A DNA stretch of 64,000 nucleotides from Anderseniella sp963698275 (GCA_963698275.1 CAVOQE010000009.1:372001-436000); one strand, 5' to 3'; shown: positions 16,637 through 26,301, counted from the stretch's first letter. Program-made: numbers and translations. Notes: generated by a model from the sequence alone, not told the origin.

Positions 16637-17818
16637 ATGACGCTTGCCAATGGCCACCGGCATCTTGCCATTCCCGGCCCCACGAACATGCCCGATGAGG
16701 TACTCAACGCCCTGCACCAGGCATCTGTCGACATTTATGGCGGCAGGTCGGAAATCGCATCCCGGGCCTGCATGAAAGACCTCAAGAAGGTGTTTCGCAC
16801 CAAGGGCGCCATGTACATCTATGCCGCCAATGGCCACGGCGCCTGGGAAGCGGCCCTGACCAACACACTGTCGAAGGGCGACAAGGTGCTGGTACTTGAG
16901 TCAGGTCTTTTTCCGATTGTGTGGGGTGAAAATGCCGACAGTCTCGGCATCGAAACCGAAGTGCTTGCCGAGCGGCCCGGCCGCGCCGTCGATCCAGACG
17001 CGGTCACGACCCGGCTGGCGGCCGACACAGCACACGAATTCAAGGCAATACTGATGGTGCAGGCAGATACGGCGACCGGCGTTGTCAACGATGTCAGGGG
17101 CGTCCGCGCTGCCCTGGATGAAACCGGTCATCCGGCAATGCTGATGGTCGATACAATCGCTTCACTCGGCTGCATGGAATTCGACATGGACGGCTGGGGT
17201 GTCGATGTAACCGTGGCCGGTGCCCAGAAGGGCCTGATGACGCCCCCGGGTCTCAGCTTTACTGCCGTCAGTGCCAAGGCCAAACGTGCGCACAAGACAG
17301 CCGGGCTGATCACCAATTACTGGGACTGGACGTTCCGGGACGGCAAGGACCACTATATGTGGTACGCCGGAACACCACCGGTGCAGATGGTGTTTGCACT
17401 TCGCAAGGCGCTTGAAATGCTGCTCGCCGAAGGCCTCGAAAACGTCATCCACCGTCATGCGGTGCTGGCGGGTGCGACCCGGGCAGCCGTTGCGACATGG
17501 ACATCGAAAGGCGATACGCAATTCGCCGTGTCAGAACCCACTGAGCGCAGCAATTCGGTTACCTGCATGCTCATGCCGCGCGGGGAAAGCTCGCGTATTC
17601 TGGACTATTGTGAGAACAATCTCGGCGTCACCATCGGCCGTGGCATCGGCCGGCTCGATGACAGGGCGATCCGCATCGCCCATATGGGCCACGTCAATGC
17701 CTATAACCAGCTGGGAACACTGGCCGCAATCGAAACCGCCATGGCAGCGCTTGGCATCGAGCATGGGTCGGGCGGCGCGCAGTCGGCTATCGAGTACATC
17801 GCCAACCATGTAAAGTGA
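16637..17818 (+). CDS. Serine-glyoxylate-type class V aminotransferase
   Basis: 393 residues. It has the class V PLP aminotransferase fold with the AGT/SGAT start HLAIPGPTNMPDEVLNAL, YAANGHGAWEAALTN, the PLP-Asp region MLMVDTIASLG and the Schiff-base lysine at about residue 198 (VAGAQKGLMTPPG). The end includes GVTIGRGIGRLDDRAIRIAHMGH. Enzymes of this group convert serine plus glyoxylate to hydroxypyruvate plus glycine, or use alanine; some act on sulfonated or phosphonated amines. Its stop is close to the start of the adjacent amidohydrolase, so they were probably co-transcribed. Confidence 0.9.
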   Translation: MTLANGHRHLAIPGPTNMPDEVLNALHQASVDIYGGRSEIASRACMKDLKKVFRTKGAMYIYAANGHGAWEAALTNTLSKGDKVLVLESGLFPIVWGENADSLGIETEVLAERPGRAVDPDAVTTRLAADTAHEFKAILMVQADTATGVVNDVRGVRAALDETGHPAMLMVDTIASLGCMEFDMDGWGVDVTVAGAQKGLMTPPGLSFTAVSAKAKRAHKTAGLITNYWDWTFRDGKDHYMWYAGTPPVQMVFALRKALEMLLAEGLENVIHRHAVLAGATRAAVATWTSKGDTQFAVSEPTERSNSVTCMLMPRGESSRILDYCENNLGVTIGRGIGRLDDRAIRIAHMGHVNAYNQLGTLAAIETAMAALGIEHGSGGAQSAIEYIANHVK

Positions 17819-17823
17819 CGCTC

Positions 17824-19486
17824 ATGACACACGCCGACCTCATCATCCGCAACGCCCGCATCATGACCATGGATGATGCGTGTCCTTCGGCTGAGAGCCT
17901 GGCAGTTTCCGGCAATATGGTCGTTGCCGTTGGAAGCAGAGATAACGTCGCCAACCTGGCAGGTCCGGCAACCCGCATCATTGACGCCGGCGGGGCCAGC
18001 GTTCTGCCCGGTTTCATCGAAAGCCATCTGCACATTTTTTCCGGTGCAACGTCGCTGTCCCGCCTCGATTTGACCGGGGTCGAGGGTAAGGACGCGCTTC
18101 GAAAAGCCGTGATGAACTGGAGCGCCCGGCAGCCCGACGGCATCATTTTCGCCAATCAGGCCCACTATACCATACTGGGTTCCGGCCCCATTACCCGCCA
18201 GATGCTGGATGAAGCCTGCCCTGACCGGCCGTTCGCCATGATGGCACCGGACTTCTCACACGGCCTGGGCAAACACATCAGCTCTTACCGCCGCCGGCCT
18301 CCTCAACGGCAGACAGATAAATCCCGGCAGTGAAATTGTCATGGCGTCAGATGGCACTGCGTCCGGAGAACTGCGTGAAACCGATGCATTCGCGCCGGTG
18401 ATTTCCCTGACCGAAAACCAGGGCCGTGAAGCGCTCGGATACACCACCGCGCGCGATCCTGTCCCTGCGCCAACCAACGCACAACGCGCCGCGGACATAG
18501 CCACCCTCCAGCAGGGCATTGAGTATTGTGCCTCGCTCGGCATCACCTCAATGCACAATATGGACGGCAATCTGTATCAGTGCGAACTGCTGCAGCAAAT
18601 CCATCAGGCCGACGGCCTGAACTGCCGCATAGAAGTGCCGTTCCATTACAAGAACGACAAGCAGCTGTCTGATCTTGAAGAAGCAGAGCACATGCGCCGC
18701 ACCTGGAGCAGCGGTCACTTGTGGTGCAACAGGGTCAAGCTGTTCATGGACGGCGTCCTGGACTCCGGTACCGCATTCGTACTGGACGGGTATCCAGACG
18801 CCCCCTCGTCAACCGGTGATCCCTTGTTCAGCGCTGAGGAATTCAACGAGATCGCCGCACAATGTGACAGCCTCGGGTTTCAGATCGCTGTCCACGCCAT
18901 AGGAGATGCAGCGGTGCGACGGACCCTGGACGGTTATCAGGCAGCCCGGCACGCCAACGGCAAACGTGACAGCCGCCATCGCATTGAACATATCGAAATC
19001 ATCGACGAAGCGGACATCGAACGGTTTGCCGAGCTTGGTGTCATTGCATCCATGCAACCCCTTCACGCCCTCGGCACCGGGTCCTATCCAATGGAGCCGA
19101 CCCGCTCGAAAATCGGTGATGCAAAACTCTCCCGCGCCTTTGCCTGGAACACACTGCGCAACGCCGGGGCGAACTTATGCTTTGCCAGTGACTGGCCGGT
19201 GTCGCCGGTTGATCCGCTGCTGTCGATCAAGGCCGCAATGACGCGGGAAAAACTGCACCCGTCGCACCCGGACCAGCGCCAGTCATTGCACCAGGCCGTG
19301 CATGGCTACACTGCAGGTGGTGCCTATGCCGAGTTCAGTGAAGGCCGCAAAGGGACTCTCAAGAAAGGCTCGCTCGCTGACATCGTCATACTGGACGGCA
19401 ACATCGAAACCACCGATCCCGGCGCGATTGATACCATGAAAGTCACAACCACCATTTGTGACGGCCACATCACTTACCAGGCTTGA
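17824..19486 (+). pseudogene. Amidohydrolase (YtcJ-like, amidohydrolase 3 type) broken by one-base frameshift
   Basis: Two adjacent frames read as one metal-dependent amidohydrolase. The first (17824-18333) carries the N-terminal beta sandwich and metal motif GFIESHLHIF. The second (to 19486) carries QIAVHAIGDAAVRR, HRIEHIEIID, CFASDWPVSP and the closing DGHITYQA. At 18267-18269 a GGG puts the frame out: with one G less the text reads HGLANTSALTAAGLLNGRQ and runs on into NPGSEIVMASDG, restoring about 553 residues. All later metal and substrate motifs remain intact, so this is a fresh mutation or a base-calling error. The intact enzyme would hydrolyse an amide or related bond; the substrate is unknown. 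Confidence 0.85.
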
Positions 19487-19493
19487 GTCTCTC

Positions 19494-20441
19494 TCACCCG
19501 CGTCCATGCGGTGCCATATAGTCCAGCACCGGTCCGACAGCGACGATCCGGGTCGGATTCACCGTCTCATGACTGGCATAATAATGGTTGCGGATATGGC
19601 CAAGGTCCACCGTTTCGGCCACGCCGGGCCTCTGGTAGATGTCGCGCGTGTACGCCCACAGGTTCGGATAGTCGACAATGCGGGCGCGATTGCACTTGAA
19701 GTGCCCGTGATATACGGGGTCGAAACGGATCAGCGTCACGAATGCCCTGATGTCCGCTTCGGTAAACTGATCGCCGGCCAGCCAGCGCTGCCGGGACAGA
19801 ATGTCTTCCATCCAGTCAAGTGTGTCGAACAACGGCAGCACAGCCCGCTCATAAGCCTTCTGTGTCCGGGCAAAACCGGATTTGTAGACCCCGTTGTTCA
19901 AGGTGCTGTAAACCCGCGCATTGACCGTGTCGATTTCGTCACGCAGTGCAGCCGGATAATAGTCACCGGGTTCGGCGCCGACCCCGTCAAATGCCGAGTT
20001 GAACATGCGGATGATTTCGGCACTTTCATTCGAGACGATCTGTTCTGTTTTGGTATCAAGCAGGACCGGCACGGTCACCCGGCCGGTGTAATCGGGCTTT
20101 GCCGACGCATAGACATCGCGCAGATGGCTGGCGGAAAAAAACGGATCGGGCACAACACCATCGCCGTTGTCAAAAGACCAGCCGTCGTCACCCATGAACC
20201 AGTTCACCACCGAGACAGAAATCTTGTCTTCAAGCCCCTTCAACGCCCGCATGATCAGGGTCCGGTGTGCCCACGGGCACGCCAGCGAGACATACAGATG
20301 ATAGCGCCCGGCCTGCGCGGGAAACTCGCCGTCGGATGTCACCCAGTTGCGAAAACTGGTTTCACTGCGTTTGAAACTGCCGCCATCGGCGAGTTCTGCA
20401 ATAGATTGCGTATGCCACTTGCCATCGATCATCACACCCAT
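19494..20441 (-). CDS. Glutathionyl-hydroquinone reductase (xi-class GST, YqjG/PcpF-like)
   Basis: 315 residues. The thioredoxin-like N-terminal domain has the catalytic cysteine at residue 55 in YVSLACPWAHRTLI. The phrases WSFDNGDGVVPDPFF, VTVPVLLDTKTEQIVSNESAEI and NNGVYKSGFARTQ are hallmarks of this class. The all-alpha C-terminal domain follows (RFDPVYHGHFKCN, NHYYASHETVNPTRIVAVGP). These cytoplasmic enzymes remove glutathione from glutathionyl-hydroquinones. It is convergent with the amidohydrolase pseudogene, with stops only 7 nt apart. The upstream side holds the structured element at 20493-20769. Confidence 0.93.
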   Translation of the reverse strand: MGVMIDGKWHTQSIAELADGGSFKRSETSFRNWVTSDGEFPAQAGRYHLYVSLACPWAHRTLIMRALKGLEDKISVSVVNWFMGDDGWSFDNGDGVVPDPFFSASHLRDVYASAKPDYTGRVTVPVLLDTKTEQIVSNESAEIIRMFNSAFDGVGAEPGDYYPAALRDEIDTVNARVYSTLNNGVYKSGFARTQKAYERAVLPLFDTLDWMEDILSRQRWLAGDQFTEADIRAFVTLIRFDPVYHGHFKCNRARIVDYPNLWAYTRDIYQRPGVAETVDLGHIRNHYYASHETVNPTRIVAVGPVLDYMAPHGRG

Positions 20442-20492
20442 GCACTATCCACCTTCTTCTCAAGACTGTTTCGCTGTCACATAGTGACAGGC

Positions 20493-20769
20493 GATAATAC
20501 CAAAGGAACGACCTATTGACCCTTTTGACCGATTTTTCGCGTTTGCTGGCTAGGCATGCTTCACGCCTTGGTCTGGCTGACCACAAGTGGAGCATAACGA
20601 CGTCCAGCGGGCGCGAAAAATCGGCCTTCGGTGGGCCAAATCCGTCCATCTGGTGCGTTGCGGCGCTTGCCCGATGCACCGCATCGCGCTACGCACCACG
20701 CCTGCCAGAGTGAACGGATTTGACTCCATCAAAAGGGTCAATAGGTCGTTCCCTTGGTATAACATTATC
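20493..20769. mobile_element. MITE-like non-coding element with long terminal inverted repeats and nested hairpins
   Basis: A 277-bp stretch is bounded by inverted repeats 20493-20528 and 20729-20769. They share GGAACGACCTATTGACCC-type sequence with one mismatch and a 5-bp indel near the outer end. Inside are further pairs: CCGATTTTTCGCG (20529-20541) with CGCGAAAAATCGG (20612-20624); CAAATCCGTCCATCTGG (20637-20653) with CCAGAGTGAACGGATTTG (20705-20722); and TGGTGCGT (20651-20658) with ACGCACCA (20691-20698). There is no credible coding frame. It fills most of the 351-bp gap between two genes. This is the architecture of a miniature inverted-repeat element or a structured repeat; family and mobility are not known from this window. 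Confidence 0.85.
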
Positions 20770-20792
20770 AAAACAAGAATTGTTGAGTGACC

Positions 20793-21602
20793 ATGACAGA
20801 CCGCTACGCGCACTATTCCTCGCTGAAATTCAACCGGCCGGCAGACGGCATTCTCGAGGTCATCCTCTCTGCACCCAAGAAACTCAATGCGCTCGACGCA
20901 GGCGGCCACCGTGAACTGGCGGAGGTGTGGCGCGATATAGACCGCGACCCTGATACGAATGTCGTGCTGCTGCGCGGCGACAACGGCAACCTGTCGGCTG
21001 GCGGCGATCTCGGCCTGGTCGAAGACATGACCAACGACTTTGCAACCCGTGCCCGGGTATGGAAGGAAGCAAGCGATCTTGTCTACAATGTCATCAACTG
21101 CTCCAAGCCGACGGTTGCCGCCATCGAGGGCGTCAGTGTTGGCGCCGGGCTGGCGGCAGCCATGGTGTGCGACATCACCGTTGCAGGCCGCACGGCGCGT
21201 ATCATCGACGGCCACACCAGGCTGGGGGTTGCCGCCGGCGATCATGCCGCCATCGTCTGGCCGCTGCTCATCGGCATGGCCAAGGCAAAATACTATCTGA
21301 TGTTGTGCGAACCACTGGCAGGTGAAGAAGCTGAACGTATCGGTCTGGTATCACAGGTGGCCGACGATGATCAGGTTCACGAAGCCGCGCTGAAAATCTG
21401 CGGCAAGCTCGCCCGCGGCGCACCTACTGCCATTCGCTGGACCAAGCACTCACTCAACAACTGGCTGCGCATGGCAGGCCCGAGCTTCGATGCATCACTG
21501 GCGCTGGAGTTCATGGGCTTTTCAGGGCCGGAAGTGAAGGAAGGACTGTCCTCGATCCGCGAAAAGCGCAAACCGGATTTCCCGACAAAGTCACCTTTTT
21601 AA
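20793..21602 (+). CDS. Enoyl-CoA hydratase/isomerase family protein
   Basis: 269 residues from ATG 20793 (MTDRYAHYSSLKFNRPADG); a GTG six bases earlier is in frame. The crotonase fold shows the oxyanion-hole segments LSAGGDLGLVEDM and IEGVSVGAGLAAAMVCDI. The classical second glutamate position is occupied around GVAAGDHAAIVWPLLIG, with Asp instead of Glu, so hydratase activity is not certain. The C-terminal trimerisation helices (RWTKHSLNNWLRMAG) are present. It acts on acyl-CoA in the cytoplasm. It follows the structured element directly, so the element's right end may carry or affect its promoter. Confidence 0.85.
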   Translation: MTDRYAHYSSLKFNRPADGILEVILSAPKKLNALDAGGHRELAEVWRDIDRDPDTNVVLLRGDNGNLSAGGDLGLVEDMTNDFATRARVWKEASDLVYNVINCSKPTVAAIEGVSVGAGLAAAMVCDITVAGRTARIIDGHTRLGVAAGDHAAIVWPLLIGMAKAKYYLMLCEPLAGEEAERIGLVSQVADDDQVHEAALKICGKLARGAPTAIRWTKHSLNNWLRMAGPSFDASLALEFMGFSGPEVKEGLSSIREKRKPDFPTKSPF

Positions 21603-21607
21603 GAAGC

Positions 21608-22525
21608 TTATCCGCCCGCACTTGCGCCGCGCCGCCTGGCGATCAACCGGCCCAGATTGCCGCTTTGCGACACCATGATGCCGGACGCAATAATCACCGC
21701 AATGCCGATAAGGGTAACGGCGTCCGGTATATCGGCAAAGAACAACATCCCCCATCCGACTGCCGCGACAATTTCGGCATAGGTGAACGGAGCCAGTGCA
21801 GGCGCTGATGCGCGGGCAAATGCATTGATGATCAGCAGATGTGATACCGCGTTGATCGCCCCCATGACAAACAGAACCGCCGCCTGGTTGAGAGACACCG
21901 GCTGCCACCAGGCCCAGGCAAACGGAGTTATCAGCGCAATTGCCACCACCGCCATGTAAGTGTTGGACACCAGGGCCGGTGCGGCATTGGCCAGCTTGCG
22001 GGTGACCATGATGTGAAACGCATAGAAACCGCCGGTGGCAATCGCTGCAACCGTGCCGACATTGATCACACCCAGGTCGGGCCGCATGACGATCAGGATG
22101 CCGATGAATCCGCACACCACCCCCAGCCACGCAGCCGGGCCGGCACGCTCTGCCAGTATCCATGGCGACAGAAGTGCCACCAGGAACGGATAGATGTACA
22201 GAATGGCAACCGCGTTCGCCAAGGGCAGGTAGCGGACGGATATGACAAAACTCAGTGTTGCTGCAAGGATCATTGTGGCCCGCAGAAACTGGGTGGGTGC
22301 TGCAGGCGGTGAAATCACCTGACGCCCATACCGCCACAGCGCAATGGGCAGCAACACCACCAGATACCCGGCATACCGGCCGAATGTCATCACGGCGACA
22401 TTCAACTCCGCCGCCATCAGTTTCAGGAACGCACCCGACAGGCTGGCCGTGGCCAGGCCCGCCACCAGCAGCAAAACAGCTACCGGAAAGCTTCTGGCGG
22501 CTGCATCATCGGATTCAGACGTCAT
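21608..22525 (-). CDS. EamA-family (drug/metabolite) transporter
   Basis: 305 residues with ten predicted membrane helices in two EamA repeats (about residues 15-145 and 160-290). Typical phrases are VRYLPLANAVAILYIYPFLVA in the first half and FARASAPALAPFTYAEIVAA in the second. Members export metabolites or amino acids across the inner membrane; the substrate is unknown. The start overlaps the stop of the upstream aminotransferase gene (ATGA), so the two are coupled, which hints at export of a compound related to that enzyme's product. Confidence 0.9.
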   Translation of the reverse strand: MTSESDDAAARSFPVAVLLLVAGLATASLSGAFLKLMAAELNVAVMTFGRYAGYLVVLLPIALWRYGRQVISPPAAPTQFLRATMILAATLSFVISVRYLPLANAVAILYIYPFLVALLSPWILAERAGPAAWLGVVCGFIGILIVMRPDLGVINVGTVAAIATGGFYAFHIMVTRKLANAAPALVSNTYMAVVAIALITPFAWAWWQPVSLNQAAVLFVMGAINAVSHLLIINAFARASAPALAPFTYAEIVAAVGWGMLFFADIPDAVTLIGIAVIIASGIMVSQSGNLGRLIARRRGASAGG

Positions 22526-23628
22526 CTGCCGGCATCGGCAATAGCCACCGGCAAGGCCGCTTCAAAAAAGTCCAGATCATCTTCGCGGCCCGCTGTTACG
22601 CGAATGCACCGGTTGAGCGGCTCCACCCCCGGCATCCGCACAAACACGCCCTGGGCCAGCAGACCCTCCATGACCGCCTTGGCAAAAGCCCCGTCGCGGC
22701 CACAGTCGATGGCAACGAAGTTGGTCGCAGAGGCTACCGTCTGCAGTCCGTTGTCATGGGCGATCCGGCAAATCCGGTCGCGGGCGCTGTGCACGCGCAT
22801 GACGACGGCTTCCAGCCAGTCATTATCCGCCAGTGCGGCCAGCGCACCGGCCTGCGCAATCCGGTTGACCCCGAAATGATTGCGGATCTTGTCAAACGCC
22901 CTGATGATTTCCGCCTCACCGATGATGTAGCCAATGCGGCAACCGGCCATGCCATAGGCTTTGGAAAACGTGCGAAAGCGCAGCACCTGCGGATTGTGCA
23001 CATCCAGATCCGGCATCGTGCCGGCAGGTGCAAATTCGCCATAGGCCTCATCCAGGCACAGCACGACACCTTCCGGGAGGTCCTTGATCATTGTGTCAAT
23101 CTCGGCGCCCCGCCACCATGTTCCCATGGGATTGTCCGGATTGGCGAGATAGATCATTTTCGCGTTTTCACGCTTTGCCAGCGCCAGCAGTGACGCCGGA
23201 TCTTCACGATCTTCAACATAGGCGGTGGTGATGATGTCACCGCCCGCGCCTGCAACCTGATAGTTGAATGTGGGGTAGGCTCCCGACGAGGTCGCGACCT
23301 TGTCGCCTGGTTCAACGAACAGCCGTGCAGTGACACCGAACAGGCCATCAATGCCTTCGCCGATCAGGATATTGTCCGGTGATACGCCATGCCAGGCAGC
23401 CAGCGCCTGTTTGAGATCATGGCACTCGGGATCGCAGTATTTCCATGCCTCGATTGCTTCCGCCTGCATGGCCTGAACCACCATGTCAGACGGACCAAAC
23501 ACGCTTTCATTGGCACCAATACGTGCCTTGAATTCTTCTCCACGAGCCCGTTCCTGCGCTTCCGGTCCGACAAACGGGACGGTTGAGGGCAAGTCAGCAA
23601 CCAGAGATGAAAGGGGTGGGCGCATCAT
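22522..23628 (-). CDS. Class I/II aminotransferase, histidinol-phosphate aminotransferase-like
   Basis: 368 residues. PLP-dependent fold type I features: GANESVFGPSD, ILIGEGIDGLFGV, ANPDNPMGTWW (Asn that contacts PLP), CLDEAYGEF, and the Schiff-base lysine in RTFSKAYGMAGCRIGY. The C-terminal arginine is in NRCIRVTAGREDD. It resembles HisC and related aromatic aminotransferases. No other histidine genes are nearby, so a broader amino acid role is more likely. It is the first gene of a two-gene minus-strand unit with the EamA transporter. Confidence 0.87.
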   Translation of the reverse strand: MMRPPLSSLVADLPSTVPFVGPEAQERARGEEFKARIGANESVFGPSDMVVQAMQAEAIEAWKYCDPECHDLKQALAAWHGVSPDNILIGEGIDGLFGVTARLFVEPGDKVATSSGAYPTFNYQVAGAGGDIITTAYVEDREDPASLLALAKRENAKMIYLANPDNPMGTWWRGAEIDTMIKDLPEGVVLCLDEAYGEFAPAGTMPDLDVHNPQVLRFRTFSKAYGMAGCRIGYIIGEAEIIRAFDKIRNHFGVNRIAQAGALAALADNDWLEAVVMRVHSARDRICRIAHDNGLQTVASATNFVAIDCGRDGAFAKAVMEGLLAQGVFVRMPGVEPLNRCIRVTAGREDDLDFFEAALPVAIADAGR

Positions 23629-23724
23629 GACCTGAAACTCCTTGGTTTACCGGCTGGCGGAGAAGTCCGCAGCCGTCTAGTCTGTACTCGAAACCCATTA
23701 ATCAGTCCTGACCTAGGCTGCAAG

Positions 23725-25242
23725 ATGACATCGTTTTCACGGATACACCACCTGCTTGAACATCAGGCTGCCCATGCACCTGACGCAATTGCCCTGACCA
23801 CGGCCCACACCGGTGATATCACTTTTGCCGATTGGCTGACCGCCTCACGGGACCTCGCCGGAGAGCTGCGAAAAGCAGGTGTCGGGGCTGGACACCGGGT
23901 GATGCTGGTGGCCGAGAATTCGTTCACTGCCGCTGCCGGACTGATTGCTGCAAGCATGCTCGACGCCTGGTCCGTACCGGTCAATGCCCGCTTGTCCGCA
24001 CTGGAAATCGAGCGCATCCGCGATCATGCTCAACCGGCTGCCATTCTGTTCACTCATACCGTGTCCGACGCAGCAAGAGGCCACGCACAAGCCGCCAACG
24101 CGCACGGGATAAATGCCGGCCCGGAACCGGCCATGCTGGCAGTTCGGCTGCAAACCGTGGCCGAACCTGTCGGCAAAGATGCAGACCAGGTCGCCACCCT
24201 GCTCTATACAACCGGCACGACCGGTGATCCCAAGGGCGTCATGCTGACCCATGCCAACCTGATCTATGGCGGGCAGACCTCCGCCTCGCATCGCGAAATA
24301 ACGTCAACCGATCACATATACGCGGTTTTGCCCCTGACCCACGTCTTCGGGCTTTCATCGGCCTTCATGGCCGGATTGGCAGTGGGCGCCCGCCTGGAAC
24401 TTGTGCCGCGCTTTGATGCCGGCGTTACATTCACCGCCCTGCAGTCACGGGTGTCGATTTTTCCCGCCGTGCCCCAGATGCACGCGCTGCTGATGGCACA
24501 TGCCAGCCAGTGCGGACTGCAGCAACTCAAGGCAGAACGCCTCAGATACATATCGTCCGGCGGCGCACCGCTTGATCTTGCCTGGAAACAGAAAGTCGAG
24601 GCGTTTTTCGGACTGCCGCTGTTCAACGGCTACGGCATGACCGAGGCAACCGCGGGCATCGCGGCAACCCGTCCCGGTGCCACGCGGGCTGACACGTCAG
24701 TCGGCAAGATGCTGACAGATCAAGAGGTCCGTATCGATCAGCCGGGTCAGGACGGTACAGGTGAAATCATCATCCGCGGCCCAAACGTCATGGCCGGCTA
24801 TTATCACAATCAGGCCGCAACCGATGAGATTCTGGATAAACAAGGCTGGTTGCGCACCGGTGACCTGGGGTTTCAGGATGAGCACGGAAACCTGCACATC
24901 ACCGGGCGTGCCAAGGAACTGATCATCCGGTCCGGTTTCAATGTCTACCCGCTCGAAGTGGAAGCCGCCCTGAACCAGCATCCGCAGGTGGTGCAGGCCG
25001 CCGTCATAGGACACAGCGCACATGGCAATGAAGACATCGTGGCCTTCATCCAGCCGCTTGCCGATATCGACCTGACACCAGATGAATTGAAAACCCACCT
25101 GAATGATCGCCTTGCTGCCTACAAGCATCCGACGCGCTGGATTATTTCCGATAAATTGCCTGCAGCTCCGTCCGGCAAGATCCTCAAGGCCAGACTGACT
25201 TCGGTGTTCGCCGATCAACTGGCCTCATCGGCCAAACAGTAG
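23725..25242 (+). CDS. AMP-forming acyl-CoA synthetase
   Basis: 505 residues with the adenylate-forming motifs in order: P-loop TLLYTTGTTGDPKGVMLTHAN (A3, about residues 163-182), NGYGMTEATAG (A5), RTGDLGFQDEHG (A7), GRAKELIIRSGFNVYP (A8) and the catalytic lysine in PAAPSGKILKARL (A10). The enzyme activates a carboxylic acid to acyl-AMP and then acyl-CoA in the cytoplasm. The likely substrate is a fatty or short organic acid, and the fadBA pair is 1-5 kb away. It is divergent from the aminotransferase gene and followed at once by a strong terminator. Confidence 0.9.
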   Translation: MTSFSRIHHLLEHQAAHAPDAIALTTAHTGDITFADWLTASRDLAGELRKAGVGAGHRVMLVAENSFTAAAGLIAASMLDAWSVPVNARLSALEIERIRDHAQPAAILFTHTVSDAARGHAQAANAHGINAGPEPAMLAVRLQTVAEPVGKDADQVATLLYTTGTTGDPKGVMLTHANLIYGGQTSASHREITSTDHIYAVLPLTHVFGLSSAFMAGLAVGARLELVPRFDAGVTFTALQSRVSIFPAVPQMHALLMAHASQCGLQQLKAERLRYISSGGAPLDLAWKQKVEAFFGLPLFNGYGMTEATAGIAATRPGATRADTSVGKMLTDQEVRIDQPGQDGTGEIIIRGPNVMAGYYHNQAATDEILDKQGWLRTGDLGFQDEHGNLHITGRAKELIIRSGFNVYPLEVEAALNQHPQVVQAAVIGHSAHGNEDIVAFIQPLADIDLTPDELKTHLNDRLAAYKHPTRWIISDKLPAAPSGKILKARLTSVFADQLASSAKQ

Positions 25243-25252
25243 GCACAAATCA

Positions 25253-25281
25253 AAAAGGCCTCCCGTTGTGGAAGGCCTTTT
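25253..25281. terminator. Bidirectional intrinsic terminator
   Basis: AAAAGGCCT (25253-25261) and AGGCCTTTT (25273-25281) form a nine-pair stem with an 11-nt loop. The A-run on one side and T-run on the other let it work in both directions. It lies between the convergent acyl-CoA synthetase and outer-membrane protein genes. Confidence 0.9.
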
Positions 25282-25308
25282 CGGTTCGTCAGATTTGCAA
25301 GCTCAGTA

Positions 25309-26301
25309 TCAGTCGAGGTTCTCGCCGCTTGCGACCCAGCGCCCGAAGTTGGGCAGGTCAAGCGTCGCGCCGACACGGTCAAACTGTTTCATGTTGTCGC
25401 CACCAAATGACCAGCTGGTACCGACCATGATGGTATGATCAAGATACTCTTCAGAGTCGGCGCCGCCTTCGTTGCCACCACCACCGTTAGGGCCAGGTGC
25501 ATCGTCGTTTTCAAACCGGGCACCACGATATTTCACGAACACCGGCGTATCGCCAATGATCGGTAAGCCGGCCAGCAGCGTATCATACCGGACACTCCAT
25601 TCGAGGACAGTTTGCGAATCAGGTTCGAAGTCAGCATCACCATCAGCATAGGAAAATTCCAGTTCCAGCCGCGACGTTTCGTCCATGAACCAGCGCCCGA
25701 CACCGCGTACAAAAGTTGCGTTCCGGAATGTATCGTCGGCGTTATTGGTGTTTGTGCGTTCAGCATCAAGATACCCGGCCTGAACGTACAGTGTCAGATT
25801 CTCAAGATACGCCTGCGCTTCACCGCCAACGAACCGGAATTCCAGACTGTCAGCTTCGTCCAAGCCACCAGTATTGCCATCGGTAGCACCGCTACCCCAG
25901 CCACCGAATGCCCCGATCAGGCCCATGCCGGGGTCGCGGAAACTCAGATGAGAACCCATCTGGTAGGAGTAGATATAATTGTTACCCGTCTCATCTTCAT
26001 AAGCGTTGCCGGTTATCTCGATTTCAACATCCTGCTGAATCGAGAGATTGTCACCAAGCGGCAGGCTCAACCGGCCGCTGGTTCCGGAAACAAAGTAGCT
26101 GTCATGCGACAACGCGTTGCCGTTCTGGCCATTGGCAGGAGTGAAATCAACAAACGAATATCCATTCCAGGATTCCACCACGCCTGAAACCACAAGTTCC
26201 ATGGCTCTTTCATAATCCGTATCGGCAGCGTTCGCGGTGCCGGTCATGGCAACAGATGCCACAGCCATACAGCCAATAGCCGATGAGTAGAGAGATTTCA
26301 T
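25309..26301 (-). CDS. Putative outer-membrane beta-barrel protein
   Basis: 330 residues with a signal peptide (MKSLYSSAIGCMAVASVAMT, cut after ANA-AD). The mature part is acidic and rich in Gly, Asn and Asp, with alternating strands such as SLSIQQDVEIEITGNAY-like segments, LYVQAGYLDAERTNTNN, RLELEFSYADGDADF and PVFVKYRGARFEND, and a loop GPNGGGGNEGG. This is the pattern of an outer-membrane barrel, though no named porin family is recognised and it does not end in a clear aromatic residue. It is separated from the thiolase gene by 211 bp, so it may have its own promoter. Confidence 0.65.
   Translation of the reverse strand: MKSLYSSAIGCMAVASVAMTGTANAADTDYERAMELVVSGVVESWNGYSFVDFTPANGQNGNALSHDSYFVSGTSGRLSLPLGDNLSIQQDVEIEITGNAYEDETGNNYIYSYQMGSHLSFRDPGMGLIGAFGGWGSGATDGNTGGLDEADSLEFRFVGGEAQAYLENLTLYVQAGYLDAERTNTNNADDTFRNATFVRGVGRWFMDETSRLELEFSYADGDADFEPDSQTVLEWSVRYDTLLAGLPIIGDTPVFVKYRGARFENDDAPGPNGGGGNEGGADSEEYLDHTIMVGTSWSFGGDNMKQFDRVGATLDLPNFGRWVASGENLD

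Noticed and set aside
19458..20519. Plus-strand open frame of about 350 codons
   Set aside because: It is antisense to the glutathionyl-hydroquinone reductase gene, whose motifs are complete; the frame has no domain-like content and is a by-product of GC-rich codon use.
20550..21245. Minus-strand frames across the structured element
   Set aside because: They read through inverted repeats (the shared KRVNRSF-W text is just the two repeat ends) and through the antisense of the enoyl-CoA hydratase.
22522..23628. Naming the aminotransferase hisC
   Set aside because: The fold fits but there are no histidine biosynthesis genes around it, and it is coupled to an exporter, so the specific name is not supported.
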